NCBI GenBank assembly: GCA_949752735.1
Contig: OX457039.1
Span: 45,713,099-45,777,098, forward strand
Reading direction: 5' to 3'
Origin: Lumbricus terrestris
Taxonomy: Eukaryota; Annelida; Clitellata; Crassiclitellata; Lumbricidae
Length of the DNA stretch: 64,000 nucleotides
Part shown: piece after piece, positions 12,531 through 22,339 of the stretch
How the letters are laid out: every line of letters begins with the position of its first letter
Position numbering within the stretch: the first letter of the stretch is position 1
Made by a program: the position numbers and the translations under genes
Notes under the pieces: model-generated
Told to the model about the DNA's origin: nothing
Seen by the model: the letters and a program-made list of their open reading frames with translations, nothing else
Database searches by the model: none

Positions 12531-15500
12531 TTATTTTTCTAACCCCATCCCAGAAATGCATTTGTTATGCAAATCTTTACACAGTCCTTTCGTTAAACAG
12601 TCAGCAACCATGTTTGTTGTTTCAATCTGTTTAACCAGAATGTCTCCAATTGCAATTCTGTCTCGAATGAAGTGATGCTGCACAGCAATGTGCTTGGTCT
12701 TGGGTCGATATCCGGGATTTCTAGCAAGATCGATCGCCCCTTTGTTATCACAGAAAATCTCCACGACATCTGAAGCTTGAGGAACAAGTTCTTTGTGAAG
12801 TCCCTTTAACCAGATAGCTTCTGTAGCAGCCATGCTTAAAGCCATGTACTCTGCTTCAGTTGTTGACTTTGCAACTGTTGGTTGCTTCTTTGAGTTCCAA
12901 CTTATTGCGGCACCACTTAAAACAAAAGTGTATCCTGTGGTTGATTTCAGATCCCTTTTATCACCACCCCAGTCAGAATCACAAAACCCAATCAAATCTT
13001 CATTGGTTCTCCTGTACACTAGTTTGGTACTTGCAGTCTGCCGAAGATATCTAAAGATTCTTTTCACTGCAACCCAATGAGTTTTTCCATAATTGTTATT
13101 GAATCTGCTCATGACCCCCACTGCAAATGCGATGTCTGGTCTTGTAGCCTGTGCTGCATACATAAGGCTACCCACAGCTTCTTGAAAAGGAATGTTTCTC
13201 ATTTCTTCTTCTTGCTGTTGACTGTTAGGAAGAAATTCTTCTCCAAACAAATCTTGATTCGGATCAAGTGGAGTTGAAACCCCATTGCACTCAGTCATAT
13301 TGAAGCGGTTGAGCACTTGTTCAATATATTTCTCTTGATCAAGTGATATCGTTCCTGTATCACGATCTCTTTGGATATGAATGCCCACACAATAGTGTGC
13401 CTCACCAAGATCCTTCATCTTGAGACGTTTCATTAGATCTGCTTTCAAATTCTGTTTCTCCCCCTTGCTGTTCGAGAGAATTAAAAGATCATCAACATAC
13501 ACTGCAATGATTAAGATCTTTCCGTTTTCACATCTGTAGTAAATGCAAGTGTCAAAATTTGATTGCACAAATCCAAGTTCTTTCAACAACTTATCCAATT
13601 TCTTATTCCAGGCTCGGCTTGCTTGCTTCAGACCATAAATTGACTTCTTTAGTCGACAAGTTTTACCATTCAGCCGAAAACCACCTGGCAATTCCATGTA
13701 AATTTCTTCTTCGAGCTCAGGATGCAAAAATGCTGTTGTGACATCCATTTGATCAATGTCAAGGTCATATTTTGCAGCCAGTGCCATCAGAAGACGAATG
13801 GAAGTATAACGTACAACCGGCGAGTACGTTTCCTCATAATCAATGCCTGGTTTTTGTGAACATCCCTTAGCCACCAAACGAGCTTTGTAACGCTCAACTG
13901 TACCATCAGATTTCAGCTTTGTTTTGAAGACCCATTTGCACTTAATTGCTTTTCTCCCAGTAGGTACATCAGATAATGTCCATGTCTGGTTTTCAACATG
14001 TGCCTGAATTTCTTCTTCCATTGCACGTTTCCATTCTTCTGCATATTGAGAAGTAAGTGCTTCTTCAACAGTTGCTGGATCAGTACTTTTACACAATGTA
14101 GCTTGATGCACAACAAAATTCTCATTGAATATTTGCTTATTTGGAATACGAGTTCTTTTTGACCTCTCAAATGTGTCTCGTATCACTTCTCCATCATCAG
14201 TTATGTCCTTATTGACCACTGAAATATTTGATCCACCAGAATCTTCTTCCACATAGTTTATTTCCAAGCCAGTGTTCGAGCCATCAGTAAGATTAGTCTT
14301 TGATCCACCAAACTCCTTTGAACCATCAGACTCCCCCACTTCAACATGAGTTTGGGTATTCTGAAACTGCTGTTGATTATGAATGTCTGAAGTGACAATT
14401 TGCGATGAGTTGTCATCCGCAACATCTGGAAAAGGATCATCTGAAGACGAATGTCGAACAGGAAACTGAGATTCAAAGAAAACAACATCTCTGGATCGAG
14501 TGAATTTCTTTGTAACAGGATGAAGCATTCTGTAACCTTTGCTTTCTTCACAGTAACCAACAAAGATGTACTCTTTTGACTTAGAGTCCCATTTCTTGCG
14601 GTTATTATCAGGAATTTTCACCAAAGCTTTGCAACCAAAAACACGAAGATGGCTTAGGTCAGGTTTTTCTCCTGTCCATGCCTCTTGAGGTGTCATATTT
14701 GGTAAGACTTTTGTAGGTGACCGATTCTTCAGATAATTGGCTGTATTTACTGCTTCTGCCCAAAAATCTGTGCTTACTCCGGATTCTAGAATCATTGTTC
14801 GAGCTCTTTCTACCAAAGTTCTGTTCAGACGTTCAGCAACTCCGTTCTGCTGAGGAGTATACGGAATCGTGGTTTCGTGACGAATTCCACAACGTCGTAA
14901 GAAACTCAGAAAATTCTCATTGACATATTCAGTACCATTATCTGTTCGAAGAGTTTTGATACGTTTACCAGTCTGATTCTCAACAAGAGATTTGTACTCC
15001 TTGAACTTCTCCAGTACCTCAGTCTTTGATTTCAGGAAATAGACAACCGAGTGTCTCGTGAAATCATCAATCAATGTCAGAAAATACCGTGCTCCACCAA
15101 CTGATGAAACATGCATTGGACCACAAATATCAGAATGAACAAGACCAAGAACGTGCTTCGCTCGTTTGGCTCCTGTTTTCTTGAACGGTTTGCGATGCTG
15201 TTTGCCTTTCACACAAACTTCACAGGGAATAGTTGCCGTCCCTTCAGACTGAACACCTGAAGACATAGTGCTTCGAAGTAGGCGCATAGAAGGCCGATTA
15301 AGATGTCCAAGGCGACGATGCCATAAGTTTACAGAGTTCGTTGACAGCGCAGCAAACATACGAGATTGCTTACAGTTCAAACGATACAGTCCATTGACTT
15401 CTGTGGCAGTTCCAATGACACTTTTTGGATTGACCTTCACCTGCTGATTAACTATGCGACAGCCTTTCTTGTCAAACAAAACAGTTTTACCCTCCTGAGC

Positions 15501-16634
15501 AATTCTGTTAACTGCTAAGAGATTTATAGCCAAATCTGGTACATGAACAACATCTGAAATTTCCATTGTTTTCTTTGTTGACAACGGGATCGATAATGTT
15601 CCCATTCCAGTACTTTTTAACTTTGTTCCATTTGCAATTCCAACCTCTTGACTAGAATCTGAAGAAAAATTCTTAAGCAAGTCAAGTCGAGATGTTAGAT
15701 GTACCGTGGCACCTGAATCAAGATACCAATCATCATTCATCGAGGTAGGCTGCACCGATGAAACTGAAAAATTCGTTTGGGCTGACACAGCACCAAAATT
15801 CGCGTTGGCTGAATTCTTATGTGGTTTAACCTTGACCTTCTCACATTGCGAACGAATATGACCAAAACGATTACATTCAAAACAACGTGGTCCTTTTGGC
15901 TTACTTTTCATCTGGGACATGCCCTTGTGGGACCTGCTCATTTGAGACCTGCCCATTGAAAATGCTGAATGAGTTGCAACCGAAGTCGTACTTGCTCCTA
16001 GCTCCTTAACACTGTCCTGAAGCAAAAGACTTTTTACAAACTCAACTGTTGTGTCTTGCTTTGATCCTTGGATGCCTAATATTAAAGGCCTATACTGATC
16101 TGGAAGACCTCCAAGAATTATGCCTCCAACAACATTGTCCTGAAAAGGTTGACCAATTGATTCCAATTGTTCTGCAATTGACAAAATGTGATCTACATAC
16201 TGCTGCATCGAAGGAAAGTTCTCAAAATTTGTCTTAAACAAACTGGAATACAGTCCAATCAGACGAACAAGAGCAGTGCTTTCATATTCACCTCTCAATG
16301 CGTCCCAAGCAGCTTTCGCAGTCTGGCATTTCTTCGTGACTCTGGTTGAACAGGGTTTTAGGCTGAGATTGATTTTGGCTAACGCACGTAAGTCCAAATC
16401 CGGATCAACAGTCTGGCCCTCTTTTGGCGAAACACAGCGCCATAAACCAGCGTCAATTAAGAAATTTTGCATCCAGAATTTCCAATCACCATAATTTTTG
16501 CCATCAAGATGCTTCGCTTCCGGTAAACCTCCGACGGAATTTGTAGTAACTGTTGTCGCTACATTACCTGTTCCTGTGCTAATTTTCTCCTGAATTCTCA
16601 AAACTTGCTGCTGTAGTTCTTCCAATGCCGCCAT
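12531..16634 (-). CDS. Ty1/copia Gag-Pol polyprotein
   Basis: A single 1367-residue frame encodes all proteins for copia replication. The N-terminal Gag (about 1-245) has the UBN2-type layout. A zinc knuckle follows at C251, C254, H259, C264 (CFECNRFGHIRSQC). The aspartic protease has DSGA at 306-309. Integrase carries an HHCC finger (H439, H444, C471, C474) and catalytic D502, D565, E601. Reverse transcriptase has D964 and YVDD at 1046-1049. RNase H has DSDW near 1219 and E1260. The order protease-integrase-RT-RNase H is diagnostic of Ty1/copia. The length is close to that usual for the group. The ATG at 16634 has a good context (AAAATGG). No frameshift or missing catalytic residue is seen, so the product should be functional. 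All other open frames in this interval are shadows. Confidence 0.98.
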   Translation of the reverse strand: MAALEELQQQVLRIQEKISTGTGNVATTVTTNSVGGLPEAKHLDGKNYGDWKFWMQNFLIDAGLWRCVSPKEGQTVDPDLDLRALAKINLSLKPCSTRVTKKCQTAKAAWDALRGEYESTALVRLIGLYSSLFKTNFENFPSMQQYVDHILSIAEQLESIGQPFQDNVVGGIILGGLPDQYRPLILGIQGSKQDTTVEFVKSLLLQDSVKELGASTTSVATHSAFSMGRSQMSRSHKGMSQMKSKPKGPRCFECNRFGHIRSQCEKVKVKPHKNSANANFGAVSAQTNFSVSSVQPTSMNDDWYLDSGATVHLTSRLDLLKNFSSDSSQEVGIANGTKLKSTGMGTLSIPLSTKKTMEISDVVHVPDLAINLLAVNRIAQEGKTVLFDKKGCRIVNQQVKVNPKSVIGTATEVNGLYRLNCKQSRMFAALSTNSVNLWHRRLGHLNRPSMRLLRSTMSSGVQSEGTATIPCEVCVKGKQHRKPFKKTGAKRAKHVLGLVHSDICGPMHVSSVGGARYFLTLIDDFTRHSVVYFLKSKTEVLEKFKEYKSLVENQTGKRIKTLRTDNGTEYVNENFLSFLRRCGIRHETTIPYTPQQNGVAERLNRTLVERARTMILESGVSTDFWAEAVNTANYLKNRSPTKVLPNMTPQEAWTGEKPDLSHLRVFGCKALVKIPDNNRKKWDSKSKEYIFVGYCEESKGYRMLHPVTKKFTRSRDVVFFESQFPVRHSSSDDPFPDVADDNSSQIVTSDIHNQQQFQNTQTHVEVGESDGSKEFGGSKTNLTDGSNTGLEINYVEEDSGGSNISVVNKDITDDGEVIRDTFERSKRTRIPNKQIFNENFVVHQATLCKSTDPATVEEALTSQYAEEWKRAMEEEIQAHVENQTWTLSDVPTGRKAIKCKWVFKTKLKSDGTVERYKARLVAKGCSQKPGIDYEETYSPVVRYTSIRLLMALAAKYDLDIDQMDVTTAFLHPELEEEIYMELPGGFRLNGKTCRLKKSIYGLKQASRAWNKKLDKLLKELGFVQSNFDTCIYYRCENGKILIIAVYVDDLLILSNSKGEKQNLKADLMKRLKMKDLGEAHYCVGIHIQRDRDTGTISLDQEKYIEQVLNRFNMTECNGVSTPLDPNQDLFGEEFLPNSQQQEEEMRNIPFQEAVGSLMYAAQATRPDIAFAVGVMSRFNNNYGKTHWVAVKRIFRYLRQTASTKLVYRRTNEDLIGFCDSDWGGDKRDLKSTTGYTFVLSGAAISWNSKKQPTVAKSTTEAEYMALSMAATEAIWLKGLHKELVPQASDVVEIFCDNKGAIDLARNPGYRPKTKHIAVQHHFIRDRIAIGDILVKQIETTNMVADCLTKGLCKDLHNKCISGMGLEK

Positions 16635-16774
16635 TTTGACGCGAGACCAAGAAGAAACTTCAGCTTCTATCGACTCGGATAATTAACGAGAAAACTCGAA
16701 AAATATTAGTCGACCAGTCGTCCTGGGAATTAACCAGTCGTCCTGCGTTCGACCTGGGTTCGTCCTGCGTTCAT

Positions 16775-16788
16775 CTGGGCCCATAACC
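16775..16788 (-). promoter_or_regulatory. copia primer-binding site (initiator-Met tRNA, internal)
   Basis: The plus-strand sequence CTGGGCCCATAACC lies directly against the 5' LTR. It is identical to the anticodon-arm region of animal initiator-methionine tRNA, so the element RNA (minus strand) is complementary to that tRNA. Priming from the internal half-tRNA, as in Drosophila copia, is inferred. Confidence 0.85.
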
Positions 16789-16974
16789 TGTTGGAATGCA
16801 GAGCTTTATTCACGATTAAAGGAGATAAAGATTGTCACATGTCATCTTAACTATAGCACAAAACACGGAACGGAGAAGAAGAAGGAAGTGACGTATAACA
16901 TAGACTAAATTATATAGAGTCATCTACAGTCATCTATGCTAGCGCCATCTAGAATGTGTATCATTATTCCAACA
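16789..16974 (-). repeat. copia 5' LTR
   Basis: 186-bp terminal repeat identical to 12308-12493. It lies upstream of the polyprotein on the minus strand, would carry the element promoter, and is followed by the right-hand copy of GTATC. Confidence 0.97.
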
Positions 16975-17187
16975 GTATCCCTAAGAGAATCCCTCTGTCA
17001 AACAGCCATAGACGCCGCCATTTTCATCTGTGGGGAATTCCAATTAAGACTGAAAACCGGTGTCATGAAATAAAGTCTAATATCCCCGATACAAAGTCTC
17101 TCCCCGAAACAGAGACTCCCCTGCAGCTAAGACTTTGTAGTCTATTAGAAGAAATTTTCCAATTAAAAAGTTTGTATATGTATTTGT

Positions 17188-17389
17188 TATAGCGCCCCTT
17201 CAAGCTCTCTACTCAGAGGCGCACCCGACAGCAGAGCGGACACTTCATCGGAGTTACGCGCCGAAGCGCTGAGCAATTGCGAGTGAAGGACTTGCCCAAG
17301 GTCCCTACGCAGCAACTTGAGGTGTATTCGAACCTGCAACCCTCCGGCTGCAAGGTGACGAACATACCAACTACACCACCGCGCCCCAG
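17188..17389 (-). mobile_element. tRNA-derived SINE, copy 1
   Basis: On the minus strand this begins with a tRNA-like head holding an A box (GGTGTAGTTGG, 17367-17377) and a B box (GGTTCGAATAC, 17324-17334). It ends in a tail finishing GGGGCGCTATA. A closely similar copy lies at 22018-22222. Flanks AAAAGTTTGTA and AAAAGTATGTA may be an 11-bp target duplication with one mismatch. It is non-autonomous and would be transcribed by RNA polymerase III. Confidence 0.8.
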
Positions 17390-17411
17390 CCCAAAAGTAT
17401 GTAGTCTATAC

Positions 17412-18712
17412 CAGGGGTTCTCAACCTTTTTCGTCCCGCGACACACTTAAACTTGCTATCAAATTTGGCGACACACCATTCAATCGCCATATGTAGCCTA
17501 AATGTCGTAAAAATATAAAAAAGTGTCAAAGTTAAACATGTCTATTTATTTCAAATTTGCTCTCAAACTTATTTATCCTTCTAAAATGCTAAACTGCTGA
17601 CATTTTAAATAAATGAAAATAATTATATTGAATTTCTTTCCAATTTTTATTATTCTAAAATTCTAAATTATTCTTCTGATCCCAATCTATAAGCTTAGTC
17701 GTTTCTACAACTCGACGTCAAAAATTTAGTCACCTAATTACTAAGACCTTGTAGTCCTTACAGTTAATGGGATTTTTGTTCTTGAATTTTTCTTTTGATC
17801 ATAACGCGGTTCCACAGTTTTTGTAAGTGCAACTCGTAAGCAAGCTGAGTTTGTTCCGTTTGTTCCGATTCTTGTTCTTTATGTTGATCATCTGAGAAAA
17901 GCCCTGTTCAGATAAGTAGAAGCTATGAAAGGAAACCAGCTCCTTGATAGCTTTGCTTGCAAGTGATTTGTAATGTTCTTCCTTGCACGTCTTTGCCAAG
18001 AACTGAGTTCTTGATAATTGCTTATAGCCTACATGTCCTTCATTCTGGAATCACATTGCAGCTCAACAATTAAGTGTTTCCTGTTCATTGTTGTTCAATT
18101 CTGCTCCATTGATGTTTTCTCTGAGGAATGGGTTCAACATCAACCTTGTCTTCTTAATATCAGCATCTGAAGATGATGGGTAAATTTACGTTTTCTTACC
18201 ATAAATTTTTCCATTTCGATTGCTGACTTAGCCTAGGTTAACGGGTAAAGGTTTTCCAACAGGTGCGATCGCAAACGTGTTTACATAGGCCCTATGACAT
18301 GTCACATCCGTTGAACATAAACGTCATAAGTCATAACTACCCCAGACCGCGGTAAAATAGATAGATAAATAGAGCGCAACAAATTCTTACTGCAGTCATC
18401 CGTTAAACTTCTAAATTTCCTGAAGGTAAAGGAAGTCAGTGTAGCGGCTGTAGCCTATAATGTACGAACAACGGACGTGTGCTGTGAGAATTTAGTAGAC
18501 TGATGTTACTTAGGATTATTTCGTGTAATCATTGGCCTATTGCGTTGTGTCAGTTTGGAAAAGAAACGAAGATAATTTTTATTATCATTATTATTAATTC
18601 GCGACACACCAATTCTTCGCGACACACCAGCGACACACCACTTTTACGCGACACACCGCCGGTCAAGTCGCGACACACCAGTGTGTCGCGACACACCGGT
18701 TGAGAACCCCTG
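17412..18712 (-). mobile_element. hAT DNA transposon, internally decayed
   Basis: The ends are CAGGGGTTCTCAACC and GGTTGAGAACCCCTG, perfect 15-bp TIRs. The flanks are the exact 8-bp duplication GTCTATAC (17404-17411 and 18713-18720). TIR sequence and 8-bp duplication are hallmarks of hAT. The right subterminal region has five or more copies of GCGACACACC, and related copies lie near the left end, probably transposase-binding sites. At 1301 bp it is too short for a full transposase gene. Confidence 0.95.
17799..17999 (-). pseudogene. hAT transposase C-terminal fragment
   Basis: A 66-codon minus-strand frame contains FYLSEQGFSQMINIKNKNRN, resembling the conserved C-terminal dimerisation region of hAT transposases. 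The catalytic core and zinc-finger region are missing. It lies inside the 17412-18712 element in the expected orientation. Confidence 0.65.
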
Positions 18713-18994
18713 GTCTATACGTTCTTGTCAAATAATTTAGCAACCTAAACTAACCGTTAAACCTGCTCATCTATACGTTTTAATGTTTTATGCGATTGTA
18801 TCCCATTTCACGCTGAACGGGGAGACTTTATTTCATAGACGGAGGAATAATTCTCTATATCCGGAGACTTTTTTCAGAATATAGTCTGCGGATTGCTGAA
18901 TTTATTCTGGAACAGATTGGGCGGGGAAGAATCTATTTCGAAATAAAGTATACGGGGTAGCCTTTTAGGGGAGACTCCTTCACAGGACACCGGC

Positions 18995-20060
18995 TTCTAA
19001 AGCTAATTTATGCTGCACTCGATCCTGGTACGGTGCATCCTGCGATCACCGTTGTCATTAAAATCGTTTTCCACTTGATAATCATCACGCTGCACAGTTT
19101 CTATCAGCACAAATTCTCCGCTCCCCCGATTCTGTCCTGACATAGCTAACTCAACGGACTTGCTCCAAACAAAAAGAAACTGGTCCAGTGCCTTGCTCTT
19201 AAGTGCTGTAATATGCCGAGCAAATTTCTGTCCAGGGTAACGACCTCTGTTGTCATAGACCCTGGTCAAATCGGATCCATCCATGCTCCAAACTGTCTTG
19301 ATTTTATATAGCGCCAGTGTTCAGCTGCGGTAGGCCTACTTGACGCAAATTTTTTTCCCGGAGATTTACGTTGTTTTTGCATTTGTTGTGCTTGACTCAT
19401 TCGCAACTTCAACTTCTAACCGCTGCTTTGAGCTTCTTGCATCTACGCCACGCTTCGTTGGTCACATGAAATCAGCACCTCCATCAACCGTGCACGTGTC
19501 AGCTGTAGATTAGGCCTATGGAAAGGCTGCCATCTATGGTGCTAAACTAGACTGGATGCAAATCGACGCGTCTGTATACGCAGCCTAGACAAGATGAGTG
19601 AGCATATAGACCCAAGCGAAGTCGTTAGCTGCTGAGGCCAAATTGAATAACGCCGTCACGCTCGGAATTCCAATGACAAGTCCTTTGCCGCCGTATACAA
19701 TGATCGAAGCGAAGGTCGATACGTCGTCACCTATTAGTACCTGAACCGCCGTGGCTTTCGTTATGCAATCAGTCGAGGCGAGATTGCTCCCATCGACAGG
19801 CGGCACTACTGTACAGCGCACCAGGTATACGTCGGCACTGCGACCACTGCCGTCTAGTCGATAATTATTATATACTGAGCGCAGTATATAAATGGGAATC
19901 GGAAGAGAGAAAAAACGCAGTTGTGGGCATGCGCAGACGACATTCGATTGGAATGCGTTAGGTAAACACTGTTTCCCTGCCATTGCCATATTTTTACAGA
20001 TGTCGCCATTGAAGTGACATCTCTCGGTTTTGCACCTATCTGCTCGTAACTTCACGTAGG
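18995..20060 (-). other. two unassigned minus-strand open frames
   Basis: 19003-19284 is a 93-codon frame with a proper ATG (MDGSDLTRVYDNRGRYPGQK...), of coding-like composition and free of low complexity. 19585-20055 stays open for 156 codons but opens on GTG, with the first ATG about 22 codons in. Neither is recognised. Both lie on the same strand about 300 bp apart, so they could be exons of one gene or fragments of an old transposon. I would not assign a function. Confidence 0.25.
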
Positions 20061-20200
20061 CTATAGTATATATAGTATATAGTATATATATATATATATA
20101 TAGTATATAGTATATATATTATATAGTATATATATTATATAGTATATATATAATTGTATATTGTATATATAATATATATAATTGTATATTGTATATGCAT
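20055..20200. repeat. AT-rich (TATAGTATA)n tract
   Basis: Degenerate TATATAGTATA/TATATTATATAG repeats over about 140 bp. Confidence 0.9.
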
Positions 20201-22015
20201 CATTTTGTTTCATAGGTTTCTGTGAGAGTATGTTGCCAGCTCTTAGTTAGTGTTCTTCTCCCTGCCTAATTATGTCTTACCTGTCTTTTGCGCTGTGGTA
20301 ATAATTAGCCAAACGCAAGATCCTTTTAAAGAGAGATGAATCAGCTGATTAGCTGGGTCAGCTGTTGGTATACACTAAAACAAAACACCTCCGATTAGCA
20401 GTTAACAAAATAATAAGTTGCATCAGTAATATATAAATTATGTATGTTCCAATCTAGTATCAGTTTTTTCGTTCGTTTCTCTTTCAAACCCATGCAGGAG
20501 CCACGTGAGTGAATCTGCTGTTTGCATTGGCAACACTATTGGCATTCAATCTCATTTAATTCAGCTGGACTCTGCTTTGCAGAATGCAAACGATCCACAG
20601 TTAAACTGTTTCCCTAAATATCATGTCTGGCGCATTAGAGAGGGCTCAGCATTAAGTGCTTTAAATGATTCCGATGGAACGCCGCAGTGCTCGTAATTGC
20701 ATAATGGACAACTGAGCGACGATAAATATGGATTGCTGGAGACTATAGATTAGTCGGAATGAATTGATTGCGATGTGTGGACATATGAATTGATTGCAAT
20801 GTGTGGACATAGACATTATGTGTAGATCATTGTCTATGATGGTAATCGTCGCTAAGTGATGAATGAACGAGAATTCAAACGACAATGCTGCGACGACATG
20901 TTGCGAGTTTTATGTTAAGTCTATATACAATTAACATATACATGAAGGTAGTGCTATAATTATAACAGTCCTCTGGTTGGAAAGCAATATGGGGGTGAGC
21001 GAGGTAAGAGCATTAGCAAAATGGGTAGGCAACATGGCGATCACTCGAAAGGCGAGGGTGGGTTGGTGGGTGAGTGGTAGCTCAATGCACCATTCATGAA
21101 GGCCATGACGAACGATCAAAGCTCATTAGAGATACATGTATCTCTAATATCCATTATCCATGGAGACTTTTAAGCACGTTTGGCTAAGTTTCAAGGACAC
21201 AATATATATGATCGTCAGAATATTGTGACATGGAGGACAGACTTCCGTACTTGTCCTCGAGACATCCTGGATTCTCCGGTCAGCATATACGCCCCATGCT
21301 ATAAGAGCCTCGTTGACGCCTAATTGAAGAGTGACAGCAAACGAAAGCAACGGTATATATAGTTTAAGCCCACACGCTATTTCGTCAGCTTTAAAATCGG
21401 ACTATTTACTGACTTTCGAAAGTCGATTTCTCAAACTTTTAAATGAACAGCAAAGACAACTACATGTATGAACCTACATGGATATGGATGTTTGGGTCCC
21501 TGTGGGGATCGATTTGACAATCGTCGATACTTCAGTATAATTATGCAGAACGGTTCATGGCTGTATACGTGTACGAGACTCGCATGACGTTGATGGATTG
21601 GAGCGGAGTAGCCTATAATTATTATAGCCTACACACAATGCGTCAACTAAGCGAGGCCATGCAGAGAAGAATTGTTGTGTAGGATGGTTTTTCCTTGAAT
21701 TTTAACTTATATCATAGATGTATTTCTACTATTGTTGTTTCATGGTAAACTTGCAAATAGGGAACTTTTTGTTTGTTCAATAATATTGAACCATGCAGTA
21801 ATAAAATGTTCGCTTTGTGCGTATATTATGGTCACGCTTGCAGTCACTCTTATTGTTCATTGGTTCATGTATTACATCTGAAAGCAGGTACCAAATGGAA
21901 TAATAGCAAAAGCCTTTTGCATATGTAAATTATCATAATTATTAGGCCTACATCAGTCAATCACGACAGAAATATTAGGCATTTTATAACACCGTGCTTT
22001 CTCATTTCTCGCATA
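20200..22015. other. intergenic DNA, nothing recognised
   Basis: Non-repetitive DNA apart from a perfect 22-bp palindrome at 21126-21147. Short open frames only. Confidence 0.5.
21126..21147. repeat. perfect 22-bp palindrome
   Basis: The sequence reads the same on both strands and centres on ATACATGTAT. A 20-bp window within it is TAGAGATACATGTATCTCTA. Confidence 0.9.
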
Positions 22016-22017
22016 TA

Positions 22018-22222
22018 TATAGCGCCCATTTAAGCTAACTACTCACAGGCGCTCCCGACTATACAGCGCGGACACTGCATCGGAGTTTCGCTCCGAAGCG
22101 CACGAGCAATTGTGAGTGAGGGACTTGCTCAGGGTTCGTATACGCGGCGACTTAACGTGGATTCGAACCTGCAGCCATCCGGCTCCAAGGCACAAAACCC
22201 ATCACTACACCACCGCGTCCCA
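22018..22222 (-). mobile_element. tRNA-derived SINE, copy 2
   Basis: Same family and orientation as 17188-17389. It has a B box GGTTCGAATCC (22159-22169), an A-box region GGTGGTGTAGTGATGGG on the minus strand, shared middle words (GAGCAATTG, GGACACT, CATCGGAGTT) and the same AGCGCC end next to a TATA run. The copies differ at many positions, so the family is not recent. Confidence 0.8.
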
Positions 22223-22339
22223 CGATGCCAGCATCAGGTGGTGTTCATGAGAGAAGCATAGCCTACATTTACACTTTCTGGTCCTGATAAATGGCATGGT
22301 CAATTAGCACAATACTGCACACACTGCTTTTAGACTATA

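Larger units (their letters stand above)
12308..16974 (-). mobile_element. full-length Ty1/copia LTR retrotransposon
   Basis: The 4667-bp element is on the minus strand. It has two 186-bp LTRs that appear identical base for base, beginning TGTTGGAAT and ending ATTCCAACA. It is flanked by a 5-bp target duplication GTATC (12303-12307 and 16975-16979). A primer-binding site, a polypurine tract and one uninterrupted 1367-codon gag-pol frame are present. Identical LTRs and an open frame indicate a recent, possibly active insertion. Confidence 0.97.
17057..18993. mobile_element. old inverted-repeat element hosting a SINE and a hAT copy
   Basis: CCGGTGTCATGAAATAAAG at the left pairs with a right end closing in GGACACCGG. 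Internal segments (AAATAATTTAGCAAC; CACGCTGAACGGGGAGAC; ACGGAGGAAT) also occur in the separate copy at 25277-25827, proving a dispersed family. The two copies share terminal consensus TGTCAYGARAYAAAGTCT. Coding capacity is absent. Its length here is inflated by the two later insertions at 17188 and 17412. Confidence 0.65.

Noticed and set aside
17320..17389. tRNA gene suggested by A and B boxes
   Set aside because: No cloverleaf with paired acceptor and anticodon arms is evident, and the unit continues into a SINE body shared with 22018-22222.
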